The position numbers were made by a program, and so were the translations under genes. A DNA stretch of 64,000 bases from Paraburkholderia aromaticivorans (GTDB taxonomy: Bacteria; Pseudomonadota; Gammaproteobacteria; Burkholderiales; Burkholderiaceae), in assembly GCF_012689525.1 (NCBI RefSeq), contig NZ_CP051516.1:2542001-2606000 (forward strand), given 5' to 3'. The first letter of the stretch is position 1. Every line of letters begins with the position of its first letter. The notes below the pieces were generated by a model. The model ran no database searches and was not told where the DNA came from. It worked only from the letters and a program-made list of their open reading frames with translations. Shown piece by piece: positions 52,482-61,409 of the stretch.

Positions 52482-53498
52482 CTACACATGCACATCCCGC
52501 TCATTCAGCGGCGGCGTATTGGCCGCCGCGAACTCCTCGCGTAACGCATCGCGTGCATGATGGCGCCGCACCCACATCGCCGTGAGAATCGGCACCAGAA
52601 TCGCCGTCACCAGACAAGCCGTCGCAACCATCGCGGTCGCGGCCGGCACCAACGGCTTGAAGCTCGGAATCATCTCGCCGATGATCGCCGGATTCGCCAC
52701 CGCGGCCCCCGCCGTCGATGAAGCCGCCAACCCCGCCGCGCCATTGCCGCCCGCGATCCAGCGGTCCGCGAGAATCAGCGGAATGCCTGTCACGACGATC
52801 ACGCCGAGACCCAGCACGACACCCGGCAAGCCGCTCTTCGCGATCACGCTGAGGTCGATGCCGTTACCCAGCGCAAAGCCGAAAAACGGAATCAGCGGAT
52901 GCACGCAACGGCCGAAGAACTCGCGCAGCTCGCCATCCAGGTTACCCAGCGTGAAGCCGACCAGAAACGGCAGCACCGCGCCGACGAACAGACGCGGCTC
53001 GAAGAACGCCACGCCGGTCGCGCCGAGAATGATCATGCTGACGAGCGGACCCGATTCGACCGACATCAGTACGAACGCGCCCGCCTCTTCCTTGGTCCCG
53101 TATTGCTGCATCACGGCCGCGTAGAGACCGCCGTTGGTCATGTCCATCGACGTCGTGATCGCCAGCACCGAGAGGCCGGCAAAGAGCCCCGCCTTGACGC
53201 CGTCGATCGGAATGAAGTGCGACGCGATGATCGTCGCGATCCACGCCACGAGCATTTTCGTCACCAGCAGCGTGCCCGACTTGCGCAGCACCGTGCCGGT
53301 CGCCCGCAGATCGATGGTCGCGCCCATGCAGAAGAACCACACCGCCAGAATCGGCACGGTGCCGGAGATCAACCCATTGGTGAACGACCCGAAGTACTTG
53401 CCCGCGCCCGGCGCAAACGTATGGACGCAGGCGCCGAGCAGCAACGGCACCAACATCAGACCGCCAGGAATGCGGTCGATGGCCTTCTTGAGCTTCAT
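52482..53498 (-). CDS. kdgT: 2-keto-3-deoxygluconate permease KdgT
   Basis: A 338-aa inner-membrane carrier with about ten helices. The start [20 protein letters not shown] and the segment [20 protein letters not shown] are typical of KdgT. It imports 2-keto-3-deoxygluconate or a related breakdown product of pectin and other uronates by proton symport. GGAGG lies right before the ATG. It is divergent from kduI, sharing a region with two palindromes. Confidence 0.93.
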   Translation of the reverse strand: MKLKKAIDRIPGGLMLVPLLLGACVHTFAPGAGKYFGSFTNGLISGTVPILAVWFFCMGATIDLRATGTVLRKSGTLLVTKMLVAWIATIIASHFIPIDGVKAGLFAGLSVLAITTSMDMTNGGLYAAVMQQYGTKEEAGAFVLMSVESGPLVSMIILGATGVAFFEPRLFVGAVLPFLVGFTLGNLDGELREFFGRCVHPLIPFFGFALGNGIDLSVIAKSGLPGVVLGLGVIVVTGIPLILADRWIAGGNGAAGLAASSTAGAAVANPAIIGEMIPSFKPLVPAATAMVATACLVTAILVPILTAMWVRRHHARDALREEFAAANTPPLNERDVHV

Positions 53499-53599
53499 GC
53501 CTCCTCCATGGACTTCGCGTCCGGTTATCGGGTGGATCACCCGGGGTAATGTCCCGTTCTGACGCCGGGCTGCTCCCTTTCGGCGCAATATAGCATCGT

Positions 53600-53621
53600 G
53601 AAAGGAACGCTGTTCCGTTTC
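53600..53621. promoter_or_regulatory. Palindromic operator candidate 1, kdgT-kduI region
   Basis: GGAACGCTGTTCC, an inverted repeat with a 3-nt centre, flanked by GAAA on the left and GTTTC on the right. The core is nearly the same as in the second site, 97 bp away. IclR-type regulators commonly bind such inverted repeats. It lies about 100 bp before the kdgT start. Confidence 0.55.
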
Positions 53622-53696
53622 TGTTAGAAATTACGCTTATCGTTTACCCGCGCGTTCTTTAAAAGCCTTGCCAGCCATGATGCGGCATCGCAATAT

Positions 53697-53717
53697 TTTC
53701 GGACCGCTGTTCCGAAA
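53697..53717. promoter_or_regulatory. Palindromic operator candidate 2, kdgT-kduI region
   Basis: A 21-bp palindrome with halves TTTCGGA and TCCGAAA around a centre that contains CGCTG. It repeats the core GGAnCGCTGTTCCG of the first site. It lies 50 bp before the kduI ATG, a position suited to repression. Confidence 0.6.
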
Positions 53718-53767
53718 TGGTATTTCTGCGCTACAGTCGAGCCCACAACCCCGGCGGAGAAAGAACA

Positions 53768-54604
53768 ATGGAAGTGAGACAGGCCATCAACAGCGAATAC
53801 GCGAAGGCGCTGGATACCGAAGGGCTGCGCAAGGCGTTTCTGGTCGATCAGGTGTTCGAGCGCGATGCGCTGAAGCTGACCTATAGCCATATCGACCGGA
53901 TCATTGTCGGCGGCGTGATGCCGGTGGCGCGCGCGGTCGAGGTGCCGGGTTCGCTCGGCAAGGCGATCGGCGTGAGCTATTTGCTGGAGCGGCGCGAACT
54001 TGGCGCGATCAACGTCGGCGGCGACGGCTGGGTCGACGTGGACGGCACGCGCTACACAGTGCGCAACGAAGAGGCGATCTACATCGGCCAAGGTACGCAG
54101 GCCATCGCGTTCGGCAGCGACGACGCCGCGCGGCCCGCCAAGTTCTATCTAAACTGCGCACCCGCTCACACGTCGTATCCGACTCGCACGATCTCGCTTG
54201 CGCAAGCCTCGCCGCAAACGCTCGGCGACCCTGCCACGAGCAACCGCCGCACCATCTACAAGTTCATCGTTCCCGAAGTGCTGCCCACCTGCCAGCTTTC
54301 CATGGGCATGACGAAACTCGAACCGGGCAGTCTGTGGAACACCATGCCGTGCCATACGCACGAACGCCGCATGGAGGTGTATTTCTACTTCAACGTCGCC
54401 GACGACGCCGCCGTCTTTCACATGATGGGCGAGCCGAACGAGACGCGGCATATTCTCGTGCACAACGAGCAGGCGGTGATTTCGCCGAGCTGGTCGATTC
54501 ACTCCGGCGTCGGCACGCAGGCGTACACGTTCATCTGGGGCATGGTCGGCGAAAACCAGGTGTTCAGCGACATGGATCACATCGCGGTTCGGGATTTGCG
54601 TTGA
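53768..54604 (+). CDS. kduI: 5-keto-4-deoxyuronate isomerase KduI
   Basis: A 278-aa cupin-fold isomerase, exactly the usual length. It converts 5-keto-4-deoxyuronate to 3-deoxy-D-glycero-2,5-hexodiulosonate in pectin breakdown. Zn ligands are seen in [16 protein letters not shown] and in WSIHSGVGT. The ATG ([19 protein letters not shown]) follows AGAAAG; a longer open frame begins at 53717 but crosses the operator. Confidence 0.96.
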   Translation: MEVRQAINSEYAKALDTEGLRKAFLVDQVFERDALKLTYSHIDRIIVGGVMPVARAVEVPGSLGKAIGVSYLLERRELGAINVGGDGWVDVDGTRYTVRNEEAIYIGQGTQAIAFGSDDAARPAKFYLNCAPAHTSYPTRTISLAQASPQTLGDPATSNRRTIYKFIVPEVLPTCQLSMGMTKLEPGSLWNTMPCHTHERRMEVYFYFNVADDAAVFHMMGEPNETRHILVHNEQAVISPSWSIHSGVGTQAYTFIWGMVGENQVFSDMDHIAVRDLR

Positions 54605-54667
54605 TGGGCCAGTATTTTTTCCGCTTTTTCCGCCGCTTTTTGACCTCAGCCACTACGACCGCACGAC

Positions 54668-55438
54668 ATGGGCTCGAACATCGTGAATCCCTTTGATCTC
54701 ACCGGCCGCGTCGCCATCGTCACCGGCAGCAATACGGGCCTCGGCGCCGGCATGGCGGTCGCGCTCGCTGCCGCCGGTTGCGACATCGTCGGCGTGAGCC
54801 GCGCCGACGCCGGCGACACCGCCGCTCGCGTCGAAGCATGCGGACGACGTTTCGCGGACGTGCGCGCCGATCTCGGTTCGATCGCGCCGGTCGAGGACAT
54901 CGTGCGCGCCGCTGTCGAAGCCTTCGGCCGCATCGACGTGCTGGTGAACAACGCGGGCATCATCCGCCGCGAGGACGCGCTCGATTTCACCGAAGCCGAT
55001 TGGGACGCCGTGGTGGACGTCAATCTGAAGAGCCTGTTCTTTCTCTCGCAGGCGGCCGCGCGGCAGTTCGTCGAGCAGCAAAGCGGCGGCAAGATCATCA
55101 ACGTCGCGTCGATGCTGTCGTTCCAGGGCGGCATCCGCGTTGCGTCCTACACGGCGTCGAAAAGCGGCGTGCTTGGTCTCACGCGGCTGCTCGCGAACGA
55201 ATGGGCGGCGCAAGGCATCAACGTCAACGCGATCGCGCCGGGCTACATGGCGACCGCGAACACGGCCGCGCTGCGCGACGACGCCCAGCGCAACGACGAG
55301 ATTCTCAGCCGCATTCCGGCCGCCCGCTGGGGCACGCCGGACGATCTCGCGGGACCGGTGGTGTTCCTCGCGTCGTCCGCTTCGGACTACGTGCACGGGC
55401 ATACACTGGCGGTGGACGGCGGCTGGCTCGCGCGCTGA
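54668..55438 (+). CDS. kduD: 2-dehydro-3-deoxy-D-gluconate 5-dehydrogenase KduD
   Basis: A 256-aa short-chain dehydrogenase that takes the KduI product to 2-keto-3-deoxygluconate with NADH. It has the cofactor motif TGSNTGLGAGMA, NNAGI, and the catalytic Ser and Tyr-x3-Lys in SMLSFQGG and YTASKSG. The sequence NPFDLTGRVAIVTGSNTGLG is usual for KduD. It follows kduI by 63 nt, a stretch rich in CTTTTTCCGC-like units. Confidence 0.94.
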   Translation: MGSNIVNPFDLTGRVAIVTGSNTGLGAGMAVALAAAGCDIVGVSRADAGDTAARVEACGRRFADVRADLGSIAPVEDIVRAAVEAFGRIDVLVNNAGIIRREDALDFTEADWDAVVDVNLKSLFFLSQAAARQFVEQQSGGKIINVASMLSFQGGIRVASYTASKSGVLGLTRLLANEWAAQGINVNAIAPGYMATANTAALRDDAQRNDEILSRIPAARWGTPDDLAGPVVFLASSASDYVHGHTLAVDGGWLAR

Positions 55439-55501
55439 CTCGGCAGCGCGCGCCGGACGCGGTATGCTCTCGGCGCCTCGCCGGCGCATGCGCCGGGGAA
55501 C

Positions 55502-55544
55502 GCGACAAACTCGCGACAAACTCGCGGGAACGTCGCGGGAACGG
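55502..55544. repeat. Four 11-bp tandem repeats before the iclR-type gene
   Basis: GCGACAAACTC occurs twice in tandem, then GCGGGAACGTC and GCGGGAACGGA with the same 11-bp period. They occupy the last 60 bp before the regulator ATG and could be a binding array or simple slippage repeats. Confidence 0.6.
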
Positions 55545-55563
55545 ATAGACAGGGAAGACGGAA

Positions 55564-56436
55564 ATGGCATCGACAGGTAAACAGCGCAAGGACGACGGCA
55601 CCGCGCAAGCGCAAGACGTAGAGAACGCCGACTGCGGCGAGCGGGGCGAATCGGCCTCGTCGATCGGCCGCGTCTTCGCGATTCTCGGCGCGATCGGCGA
55701 CAGCGGACAGATCGGCATCAGCGAACTGTCGCAGCGGCTCGGCATGTCGAAGACCACCGTGCACCGCGTGATCCAGACGCTAAAGGCGCTCGGCTACGTG
55801 ACGCAGGAAGTGGAAACGGAGCGCTACCGGCTGACCATCCGCCTGTTCGAACTCGGCGCGAAGGCGCTGGAAAGTGTCGATCTGGTGCGCGAGGCCGACG
55901 TCGAGATGCGCCGCATCGGCGAAGCGACGCGCGAGGCGGTCCACCTCGGCGCATTCGACGAAGACGCCATCATCTACATTCACAAGATCGACGCCGACTA
56001 CGGGCTGCGCATGCAGTCGCGCATCGGCCGGCGCAATCCGCTGCACAGCACGGCGATCGGCAAGGTGCTGCTGGCGTGGATGGACCCGGCCGACGCGCGC
56101 GAAGTACTCTCGCACGTCGAATTCCGCAAGTCGACGCAGAAGACGCTCTCCTCCGCCGAGGCCGTGCTGAACATTCTGCCGCACGTGCGCGAGCAAGGTT
56201 ACGGCGAGGACAACGAGGAACAGGAAGAAGGTCTGCGGTGTCTCGCGGTGCCGGTGTTCGACCGCTTCGGCCGTGTGATCGCCGGCCTGTCGATTTCGTT
56301 TCCGACCATGCGATGCGGCGCCGACACGAAGTCGCACTATGTCGCGCTGCTCAGGAAGTCGGGCCTCGCGATCTCGACGCGGCTCGGTTATCGCGAAACG
56401 ACGGCGCCGCAACAGATCGCCGCCGAGCCGGGCTGA
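55564..56436 (+). CDS. IclR-family transcriptional regulator (KdgR-like)
   Basis: A 290-aa regulator. After a 30-residue polar arm comes the winged helix (GISELSQRLGMSKTTVHRVI, then QTLKALGYV) and the effector-binding GAF-like domain with HKIDADYGLRMQSRIGRRNP and LRCLAVPVFDRFGRVIAGLS. KdgR of enteric bacteria is of this family and responds to 2-keto-3-deoxygluconate. By position it should control kdgT and kduI-kduD through the two palindromes. It converges with the dioxygenase gene. Confidence 0.92.
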   Translation: MASTGKQRKDDGTAQAQDVENADCGERGESASSIGRVFAILGAIGDSGQIGISELSQRLGMSKTTVHRVIQTLKALGYVTQEVETERYRLTIRLFELGAKALESVDLVREADVEMRRIGEATREAVHLGAFDEDAIIYIHKIDADYGLRMQSRIGRRNPLHSTAIGKVLLAWMDPADAREVLSHVEFRKSTQKTLSSAEAVLNILPHVREQGYGEDNEEQEEGLRCLAVPVFDRFGRVIAGLSISFPTMRCGADTKSHYVALLRKSGLAISTRLGYRETTAPQQIAAEPG

Positions 56437-56447
56437 ACCTCAGGCCG

Positions 56448-57380
56448 TCAGGCCGCTTTTGCTGCCGGGTTGGGCTGCACGCTGCGCGTGAAACTGCGGC
56501 GGCCGTCGACGCTCACCGGCACGTCGCCCTTCAGCGTCACGCGGCGCACCACGCGGTGCGCGTCACCGTAGTCGTTGACCGCGTAATGCTGGGTCGCGCG
56601 GTTGTCCCAGATCGCGACGTCGTCGGCCTGCCAGCGCCAGCGCACGATGTTCTCGAGACGCGTCACGTAGCCTTGCAGCAGTTCCAGCAGATGCGCCGAC
56701 GCGCTCGGCGTGAGACCCACGAAACTCTTCACGAAATGCCCGAGAATCAGCGTCTTTTCGCCGGATTCCGGATGCACGCGCACGACCGGATGCTCCGTCT
56801 CATAACGCGTCGACACGAACGCCTCGCGGTAACGCTTGATCGCTTCGGCGTCGCGGCCTCGTTCACCGACACTGGTGTGGTTCGCGTAGTCGTATTCGTT
56901 GCTATGCACGGCCCAGAGCTGATCGGCGAGCGCTTTGAGCGGCGGCGGCAGATCGTCGTACGCGGTGGCCGTGTTGGCCCAGACCGTGTCGCCGCCTACT
57001 TCCGGAATCGTCACGCCGCGCAGGATCGACGCTTGCGGATAAGCGTCGACGAAGGTCACGTCCGTATGCCATGAATTCGCGCGGCCGCCACGGTGCGAGT
57101 CGAGTTCGAGCAGATAGTCCGTGCCGTCCACCACCGGCACCGTCGGATGCGAAACCGGCTCGCCGAGCAGCTTGGCGAAGGCTTCCTGATCGGCATCCTG
57201 CAAGTGCGTCTGGCCGCGGAAAAATATCACCTTGTGACGTACCAGCGCCGCGCGAATCGCGTCGACGGTGGCCGCTTCGAGTTGGCTCGACAGTCGTACG
57301 CCGCGAATTTCCGCGCCGATGCGGCCAGTGACGGGATGAATGTCCAGTGCGTTGGACGTCGCGAGACTCAGATTCGACAT
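56448..57380 (-). CDS. TauD/TfdA-family Fe(II)/2-oxoglutarate dioxygenase
   Basis: A 310-aa oxygenase of this family's normal size. The Fe ligands are seen as His-x-Asp in WHTDVTF near residue 105 and a distal His in DNRATQHYAVNDYG, with the 2-oxoglutarate-binding Arg in HRVVRRV. Members release sulfite from taurine or alkylsulfonates, or open other substrates. No sulfonate transporter is next to it, so the substrate is open. The ATG has GGAG nine bases before it. Confidence 0.9.
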   Translation of the reverse strand: MSNLSLATSNALDIHPVTGRIGAEIRGVRLSSQLEAATVDAIRAALVRHKVIFFRGQTHLQDADQEAFAKLLGEPVSHPTVPVVDGTDYLLELDSHRGGRANSWHTDVTFVDAYPQASILRGVTIPEVGGDTVWANTATAYDDLPPPLKALADQLWAVHSNEYDYANHTSVGERGRDAEAIKRYREAFVSTRYETEHPVVRVHPESGEKTLILGHFVKSFVGLTPSASAHLLELLQGYVTRLENIVRWRWQADDVAIWDNRATQHYAVNDYGDAHRVVRRVTLKGDVPVSVDGRRSFTRSVQPNPAAKAA

Positions 57381-58017
57381 GCTATGCCACTCCAGGTGTG
57401 AGGACGATTGAGGACGAGAAAGGTCGGCGCTGACCGGCAAGAATGCGATTGAACTGAAGCGACTGACGGTCAGCCAATCTAGCGATCTAACCAGTCTCGG
57501 CGACGCGCGTAAAACACTTGTTTTTCATGTGCTTATCACTCGCGACGGTATGAGGATCGCGCGCGGACGCGATGGCGCCGATACTGACGCGATGCTGTCG
57601 CTCATGTTCGCTATCGAGGCTCGCGTATCGCGCAAACGCATGAGCGCGCACGGTCGGTCCGATAAATCGGTCGAGAATGTGGGTCGGCACAGATAGTCTG
57701 CAACCGAATGTATCCGCCCGGCCTAGCTGTAATGACACGCGCCGCGGCATGCCTGACGGCCGTCGATACACGTGCCATTCGACGCGCCGCGACAAGCGAT
57801 ACGCTCGACCACGCCGTCTTTTCCACAATGCGTTCAATGGCTTGCATGCTGGACTGCGGGCCGCGCCCCATCTCTTTATTGCCCCTTGATGCACGCTATT
57901 CACGCGACGCACGCGTTGCCCGCATACATCGCAGTCGACACGTCCTGTTACACACAAACACACCGGAAATGCCGCGGCTCAGTAGAGTTCGGGTCACAAG
58001 GAAACGGGAGCAACGTC
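57381..58017. other. 637-bp region without a recognised gene
   Basis: Open frames on both strands (for example 57487-57963 on - and 57708-58181 on +) lack coding character: Arg/His/Cys-rich composition, no start with a Shine-Dalgarno sequence, no known motif. The region is less GC-rich near 57480-57540. It should hold the promoters of the dioxygenase gene and the small lipoprotein gene, which I cannot place. Confidence 0.5.
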
Positions 58018-58131
58018 ATGAAAAGAATTTTCGCGCTGGTCATTCTGGCCGTCACGCTCGGCAGTGCATTGAGCGGTTGCATCGTGGTTCCGGAAGGCGG
58101 CTACCACAACCACTATCACGATCGCTATTGA
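58018..58131 (+). CDS. Small lipoprotein, 37 aa, His/Tyr-rich end
   Basis: A very short secreted lipoprotein: a signal peptide with lipobox LSGC (MKRIFALVILAVTLGSALSGC) leaving a mature peptide of 17 residues ending GGYHNHYHDRY. GGGAG stands seven bases before the ATG. The His and Tyr could bind metal or haem; the function is unknown. The next gene, also His-rich and exported, follows by 53 nt. Confidence 0.75.
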   Translation: MKRIFALVILAVTLGSALSGCIVVPEGGYHNHYHDRY

Positions 58132-58184
58132 ACGCGAGTCGCACAAGACTTTCCACTCACCATCGTAGAAGCCGGAACTAAAAC

Positions 58185-58598
58185 ATGAAGCAATCACAAA
58201 ACCGCTGGCTGTCCATGGCGATCGTCGCGGGTCTCGGAATCGGCGCATCGTCGGTCGCGCTGGCCCACGTCGATGTGGGCGTGAACATCGGCATTCCGGG
58301 CGTCGTTTATGCGCCCGAACCCGTGTACGCGCCGCCACCGCCGGTCTATGTTCCGGCTCCGCCGGTGGTCGTGGTGAGTCCGGGCTGGTACGGCGAGCGC
58401 TATTACGACGGCCACCGCTACTGGGAACGGCGCGACTGGGAAGAGCGTCATCACGGCGAACGCGAATGGCATGAAGCGCGTGGTCCGCACGGCGACTGGC
58501 GCGATCACGATAACGGCTGGCATGGTCACGGCGACGATCACGATAACGGCTGGCACGGTCACGGCGACGATCACGATCACGGCCGCGGCGATCATTGA
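58185..58598 (+). CDS. Exported His-rich repeat protein, unknown function
   Basis: A 137-aa protein with a signal peptide (ending SSVALA before HVDVGVNIG). A Pro/Tyr/Val-rich part (VYAPEPVYAPPPPVYVPAPP) is followed by an Arg/Trp/Glu part and then by three copies of an 11-residue HGHGDDHDNGW-type unit, ending GRGDH. The His/Asp repeats suggest metal binding in the envelope. YXXPPPVY-type proteins of this sort are common in Burkholderiales and unnamed. Confidence 0.75.
   Translation: MKQSQNRWLSMAIVAGLGIGASSVALAHVDVGVNIGIPGVVYAPEPVYAPPPPVYVPAPPVVVVSPGWYGERYYDGHRYWERRDWEERHHGEREWHEARGPHGDWRDHDNGWHGHGDDHDNGWHGHGDDHDHGRGDH
58503..58583 (+). repeat. 33-bp tandem repeat coding for His/Asp-rich units
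   Basis: A 33-bp unit beginning gatcacgataacggctgg is present twice almost identically and a third time in part. It encodes the 11-residue His/Asp units of the exported protein. Confidence 0.85.
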
Positions 58599-58676
58599 TG
58601 CACAGGCCGCGGCCGCGTCGATGACGCGGTCGTGCCGCGCACGCATTCGCGCCACACGTTCTGTAGGAGCGACGAT

Positions 58677-58925
58677 TTGCTACGCAGCGATCCAAGACGA
58701 GTCACCGCGCAAGTCAACGACACCCTGATCAGCGCCGAATACAGCGAACAAACCGGTCAATTGTGTTTGCGTCAGAACGGCGCACTCTTGCGCGAATGGT
58801 TTCCACCTCACTCGTGGATCGCGATTGCGTCAGTGGCGGGCGCGCGGCATTGGGGCACGCGGCCTAGCGATGATGATCTGATGGCGCTGCTGCACAACGA
58901 GATGACACTGTTGCGCACGCCATAG
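58677..58925 (+). CDS. Small hypothetical protein, 82 aa
   Basis: A possible gene starting at TTG with AGGAGC at proper distance. The protein (from LLRSDPRRVTAQVNDTLISA, then GQLCLRQNGALLREWFPPHS) has balanced composition and a β-rich middle, and ends LLHNEMTLLRT. No family is recognised. The frame is open upstream to 58632. Codon use fits its neighbours, so I accept it with moderate confidence. Confidence 0.5.
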   Translation: MLRSDPRRVTAQVNDTLISAEYSEQTGQLCLRQNGALLREWFPPHSWIAIASVAGARHWGTRPSDDDLMALLHNEMTLLRTP

Positions 58926-58982
58926 AAGAAGACAGTCAATTTTGCGCGCGGTGACGGGCTCGCCGCGCGCTTCCTGAATTGC

Positions 58983-59225
58983 TTAACGCGCGTTGTGAAT
59001 CGGCGGCGAGTAGGAGCTGACCGTCGTATCGCTACCCTGACCTGCTTGCCACGTGCCAACGCTGGCTGAACCATATCCGCTGTTACCGGCCCGAGCCGGG
59101 TCTTGATGACCCGAGGCTTGCGTTTGCGCGCCTTGCGATACAGGCTCATTGGACGACTGAGCGAACGAGGCTACCGGCGCGGCGAGAACAACGGCGATAG
59201 CAACGGCTTGAATGAGCGACTTCAT
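58983..59225 (-). CDS. DUF4148-type small secreted protein
   Basis: An 80-aa protein with a signal peptide (MKSLIQAVAIAVVLAAPVAS, cleavage after FAQ) and a mature part rich in Ser, Gln and Gly with VSSYSPPIHNAR at the end. It matches the DUF4148 pattern frequent in Burkholderia and Paraburkholderia (short, exported, often in several copies). The function is unknown. It converges with the small hypothetical gene. Confidence 0.78.
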   Translation of the reverse strand: MKSLIQAVAIAVVLAAPVASFAQSSNEPVSQGAQTQASGHQDPARAGNSGYGSASVGTWQAGQGSDTTVSSYSPPIHNAR

Positions 59226-59553
59226 GAAACCACCTCCAGAGATTGTCTTTCTACGCGCTGCGGCTAGGGCTGTCGTTGCAGCGGTACGTCGAGTGTAGGT
59301 GGCCAGCGCGGCGGGATAAATCCGCCAATCCTGAATTCACTGTTGCTGCTGCCACTACAATGAAAAACGGCTGTTCAGCGAGTGTTTTTTAAATTCATTT
59401 GCTCGAAATTCGACGTTTCTCTCACAGCAGTGGAAAGACTGTTCTGCATTGCGCGCATAGTTGCGCTTTGGCGGCGCAACGTCGAGAGCGCCGACGCACA
59501 GATCCTGTTGCCGCGCCAGAATCCGTGCACACCATTACGTCAGAGTGGGTATT
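59226..59553. other. 328-bp region without a recognised gene
   Basis: It holds the promoter side of the DUF4148-type gene. Around 59325-59385 the sequence is AT-richer and includes TACAAT on the + strand, which may be a -10 without a clear partner gene. Open frames that continue into the enolase gene on the + strand have no coding character. Confidence 0.4.
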
Positions 59554-60672
59554 TCACGGCGTTTGCAGCGTGCCGTCTTTCAGGCGAGTTTGCGTCCACG
59601 TCGTCACGCTGTTTTCGCAGGGATATTTCGCGGCCTCGGCTTCGTCGATATCGACGCCGAGGCCCGGCTTGTCGTTGGCGTAGACGTGGCCCTGCCTGAA
59701 CTCGGGCAGGCCGGGGAAGACATCGAGCAACGCAGCTCTCGGCCCCTTCAGGTCCTGAATCACGAAATTCGGCGGCTCGGTTCCCGACCATTCCCGCACG
59801 CCGAAATTGCGCGCGGCCAGATCGAGATGAATATTCGCCGCATGCGCCAACGGCGACATGTCGCCGGGGCCGTGCCATGCCGTCCGAACCCCGAATTGCT
59901 CGGCAAAGATCTGCAGCTTGCGTCCCGCGGTAATCCCGCCGATCTGGCTGAGATGCACACGGATGAAGTCGATCAGCCGCTCGGTGATCAGGAAGCGCCA
60001 TTCGTAGGGGTTGTTGAACAGCTCGCCTTGCGCCAGCGGCGTGGTCGTTTTGGCGCGCAACTGACGCATCCATTCCCCCTCTTCCAGCGCGATCGCGTCT
60101 TCGAGAAAGAACAGCTCGTACCGCTCCAGTTCGCACGCAAAGCGGATCGCTTCGACCGGTTTCAAACGTTCATGCACGTCGTGACACAGCGCGACGTCGA
60201 AACCGATCTTGCTGCGAATGCCGTCGAACAGTTTGAGCGTGTCGCGCATGTACTTCCGGCTGTCGAGATAGACGCCGTCCGCCGAGCCTTGCGGCGCGCT
60301 CTCCGGGGCCTTGCCGAAACCGCCTCCGCCATAGCCGCCGCTCTGGCAGCGAATGTGCGTGATGCCCTGCTCGCGATACTTCTGGATGTTCTCGCACAAC
60401 TCGTTCAGATCACGGCCATCCGCGTGGCGATAGATCGGCACGCCTTCGCGGCACTTGCCCCCGAACAACTGGTAGAGCGGCATGTTCGCCAGCTTGCCCT
60501 TGATGTCCCACAGCGCCATGTCGACACCGGAAATCGCATTGTTCTCGATCGGTCCGTTGCGCCAGTACGCATTCTGATGCATCAGTTGCCAGAGTTCCTC
60601 GATCGCGTCCGCATCGCGCCCGATCAGCAGCGGCCGTAGATATTCCTCGCGTGCGGCCACAGAACCCTGCAC
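59554..60672 (-). pseudogene. 5'-truncated enolase-superfamily dehydratase (ManD/RspA type)
   Basis: The remaining 372 codons match the mannonate-dehydratase/RspA type: EEYLRPLLIGRDADAIEELW, NAISGVDMALWDIKGKLANM, metal-site regions LCHDVHERL, FFLEDAI and LAQGELFNN, and WHGPGDMSPLAHAANIH. Normal members have about 50-60 more residues at the N-terminus, which form part of the capping domain over the active site. Here an in-frame TGA lies five codons before the first usable GTG, and the GST stop is only 79 bp away. The 5' end appears to be lost by deletion. A shortened protein could still be made but would probably be inactive. Confidence 0.7.
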
Positions 60673-60751
60673 GTGCGCCCGGCTTCAAAGGAACTTGATG
60701 CTAGTGACTGGCGGCGAACCACGCGCCACGATTCGCCGCCCAGATAGCCGC

Positions 60752-61399
60752 TTACGAAGCGACCGCCACGGAAAACGCCGGCCGGCTCTTGATCGCCTGA
60801 AGCCATCGATCCAGCGAAGGCAACGGCTGCAGCGTCTCCAACTTGTCGGGGAAGCGTTCAGCCAGTTGCACCCAGCGGTGCGCCGCGAGGCCGACGCCGA
60901 TATCGGCCGCGGTAAAGCGATCCTGCGCGAGGTAGTCGTGTTTTTCGAGGATTGCGTCGACGATGCCCAGAAGCCGCGTTGCTTCACGATATGAACGCTT
61001 GATGGCGTCGTAATCGCGTTGCGCCTCCGGCACACGCGTCAGCCCCAGGAACGTGACGCGCAACGTCGCCCACAGCGTGCCGAGTTGCCAGTCCATCCAG
61101 CGCTCGACGTCGGCACGGGCAGCCGGGCCGGACGGCAATAGCGTCTGCGCGTCGTATTTCGCGGCCAGATAACGGACAATCGTATTCGACTCCCACAATA
61201 CGATTTCGCCGTCGACGAGCGTCGGCACAAGGCCATTCGGATTGAGCGCGCGATATTGCGGCGTGTCGATCACGCCGTACTCCAGTCCCGCGTCGATCCG
61301 CGAAAACTCCCGTCCCTCTTCGAAACCCAGTTCAGCGAGACACCACAGCACTTTCTGGACGTTGATCGAACTGCGTCTGCCATAGATCTGCATTGCCAT
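60752..61399 (-). CDS. Glutathione S-transferase
   Basis: A 215-aa GST with a thioredoxin-fold N-terminal half (MQIYGRRSSINVQKVLWCLA with Ser as the likely catalytic residue, then LVPTLVDGEIVLWESNTIVR) and an all-helical C-terminal half. It conjugates glutathione to small compounds or acts as a peroxidase. Length is normal, so unlike its neighbours it appears intact. It lies between the truncated dehydratase and chrA genes. Confidence 0.9.
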   Translation of the reverse strand: MAMQIYGRRSSINVQKVLWCLAELGFEEGREFSRIDAGLEYGVIDTPQYRALNPNGLVPTLVDGEIVLWESNTIVRYLAAKYDAQTLLPSGPAARADVERWMDWQLGTLWATLRVTFLGLTRVPEAQRDYDAIKRSYREATRLLGIVDAILEKHDYLAQDRFTAADIGVGLAAHRWVQLAERFPDKLETLQPLPSLDRWLQAIKSRPAFSVAVAS

Positions 61400-61409
61400 A
61401 CCTCGTTAG

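Noticed and set aside
57487..57963. 158-codon frame on the - strand in the gap after the dioxygenase
   Set aside because: Unusual composition (Arg, His, Cys), no ribosome-binding site and no recognisable motif; coding is not supported.
59382..60639. Long + strand frames opposite the truncated enolase gene
   Set aside because: Shadow frames of the real gene; the translated text has no family signal.
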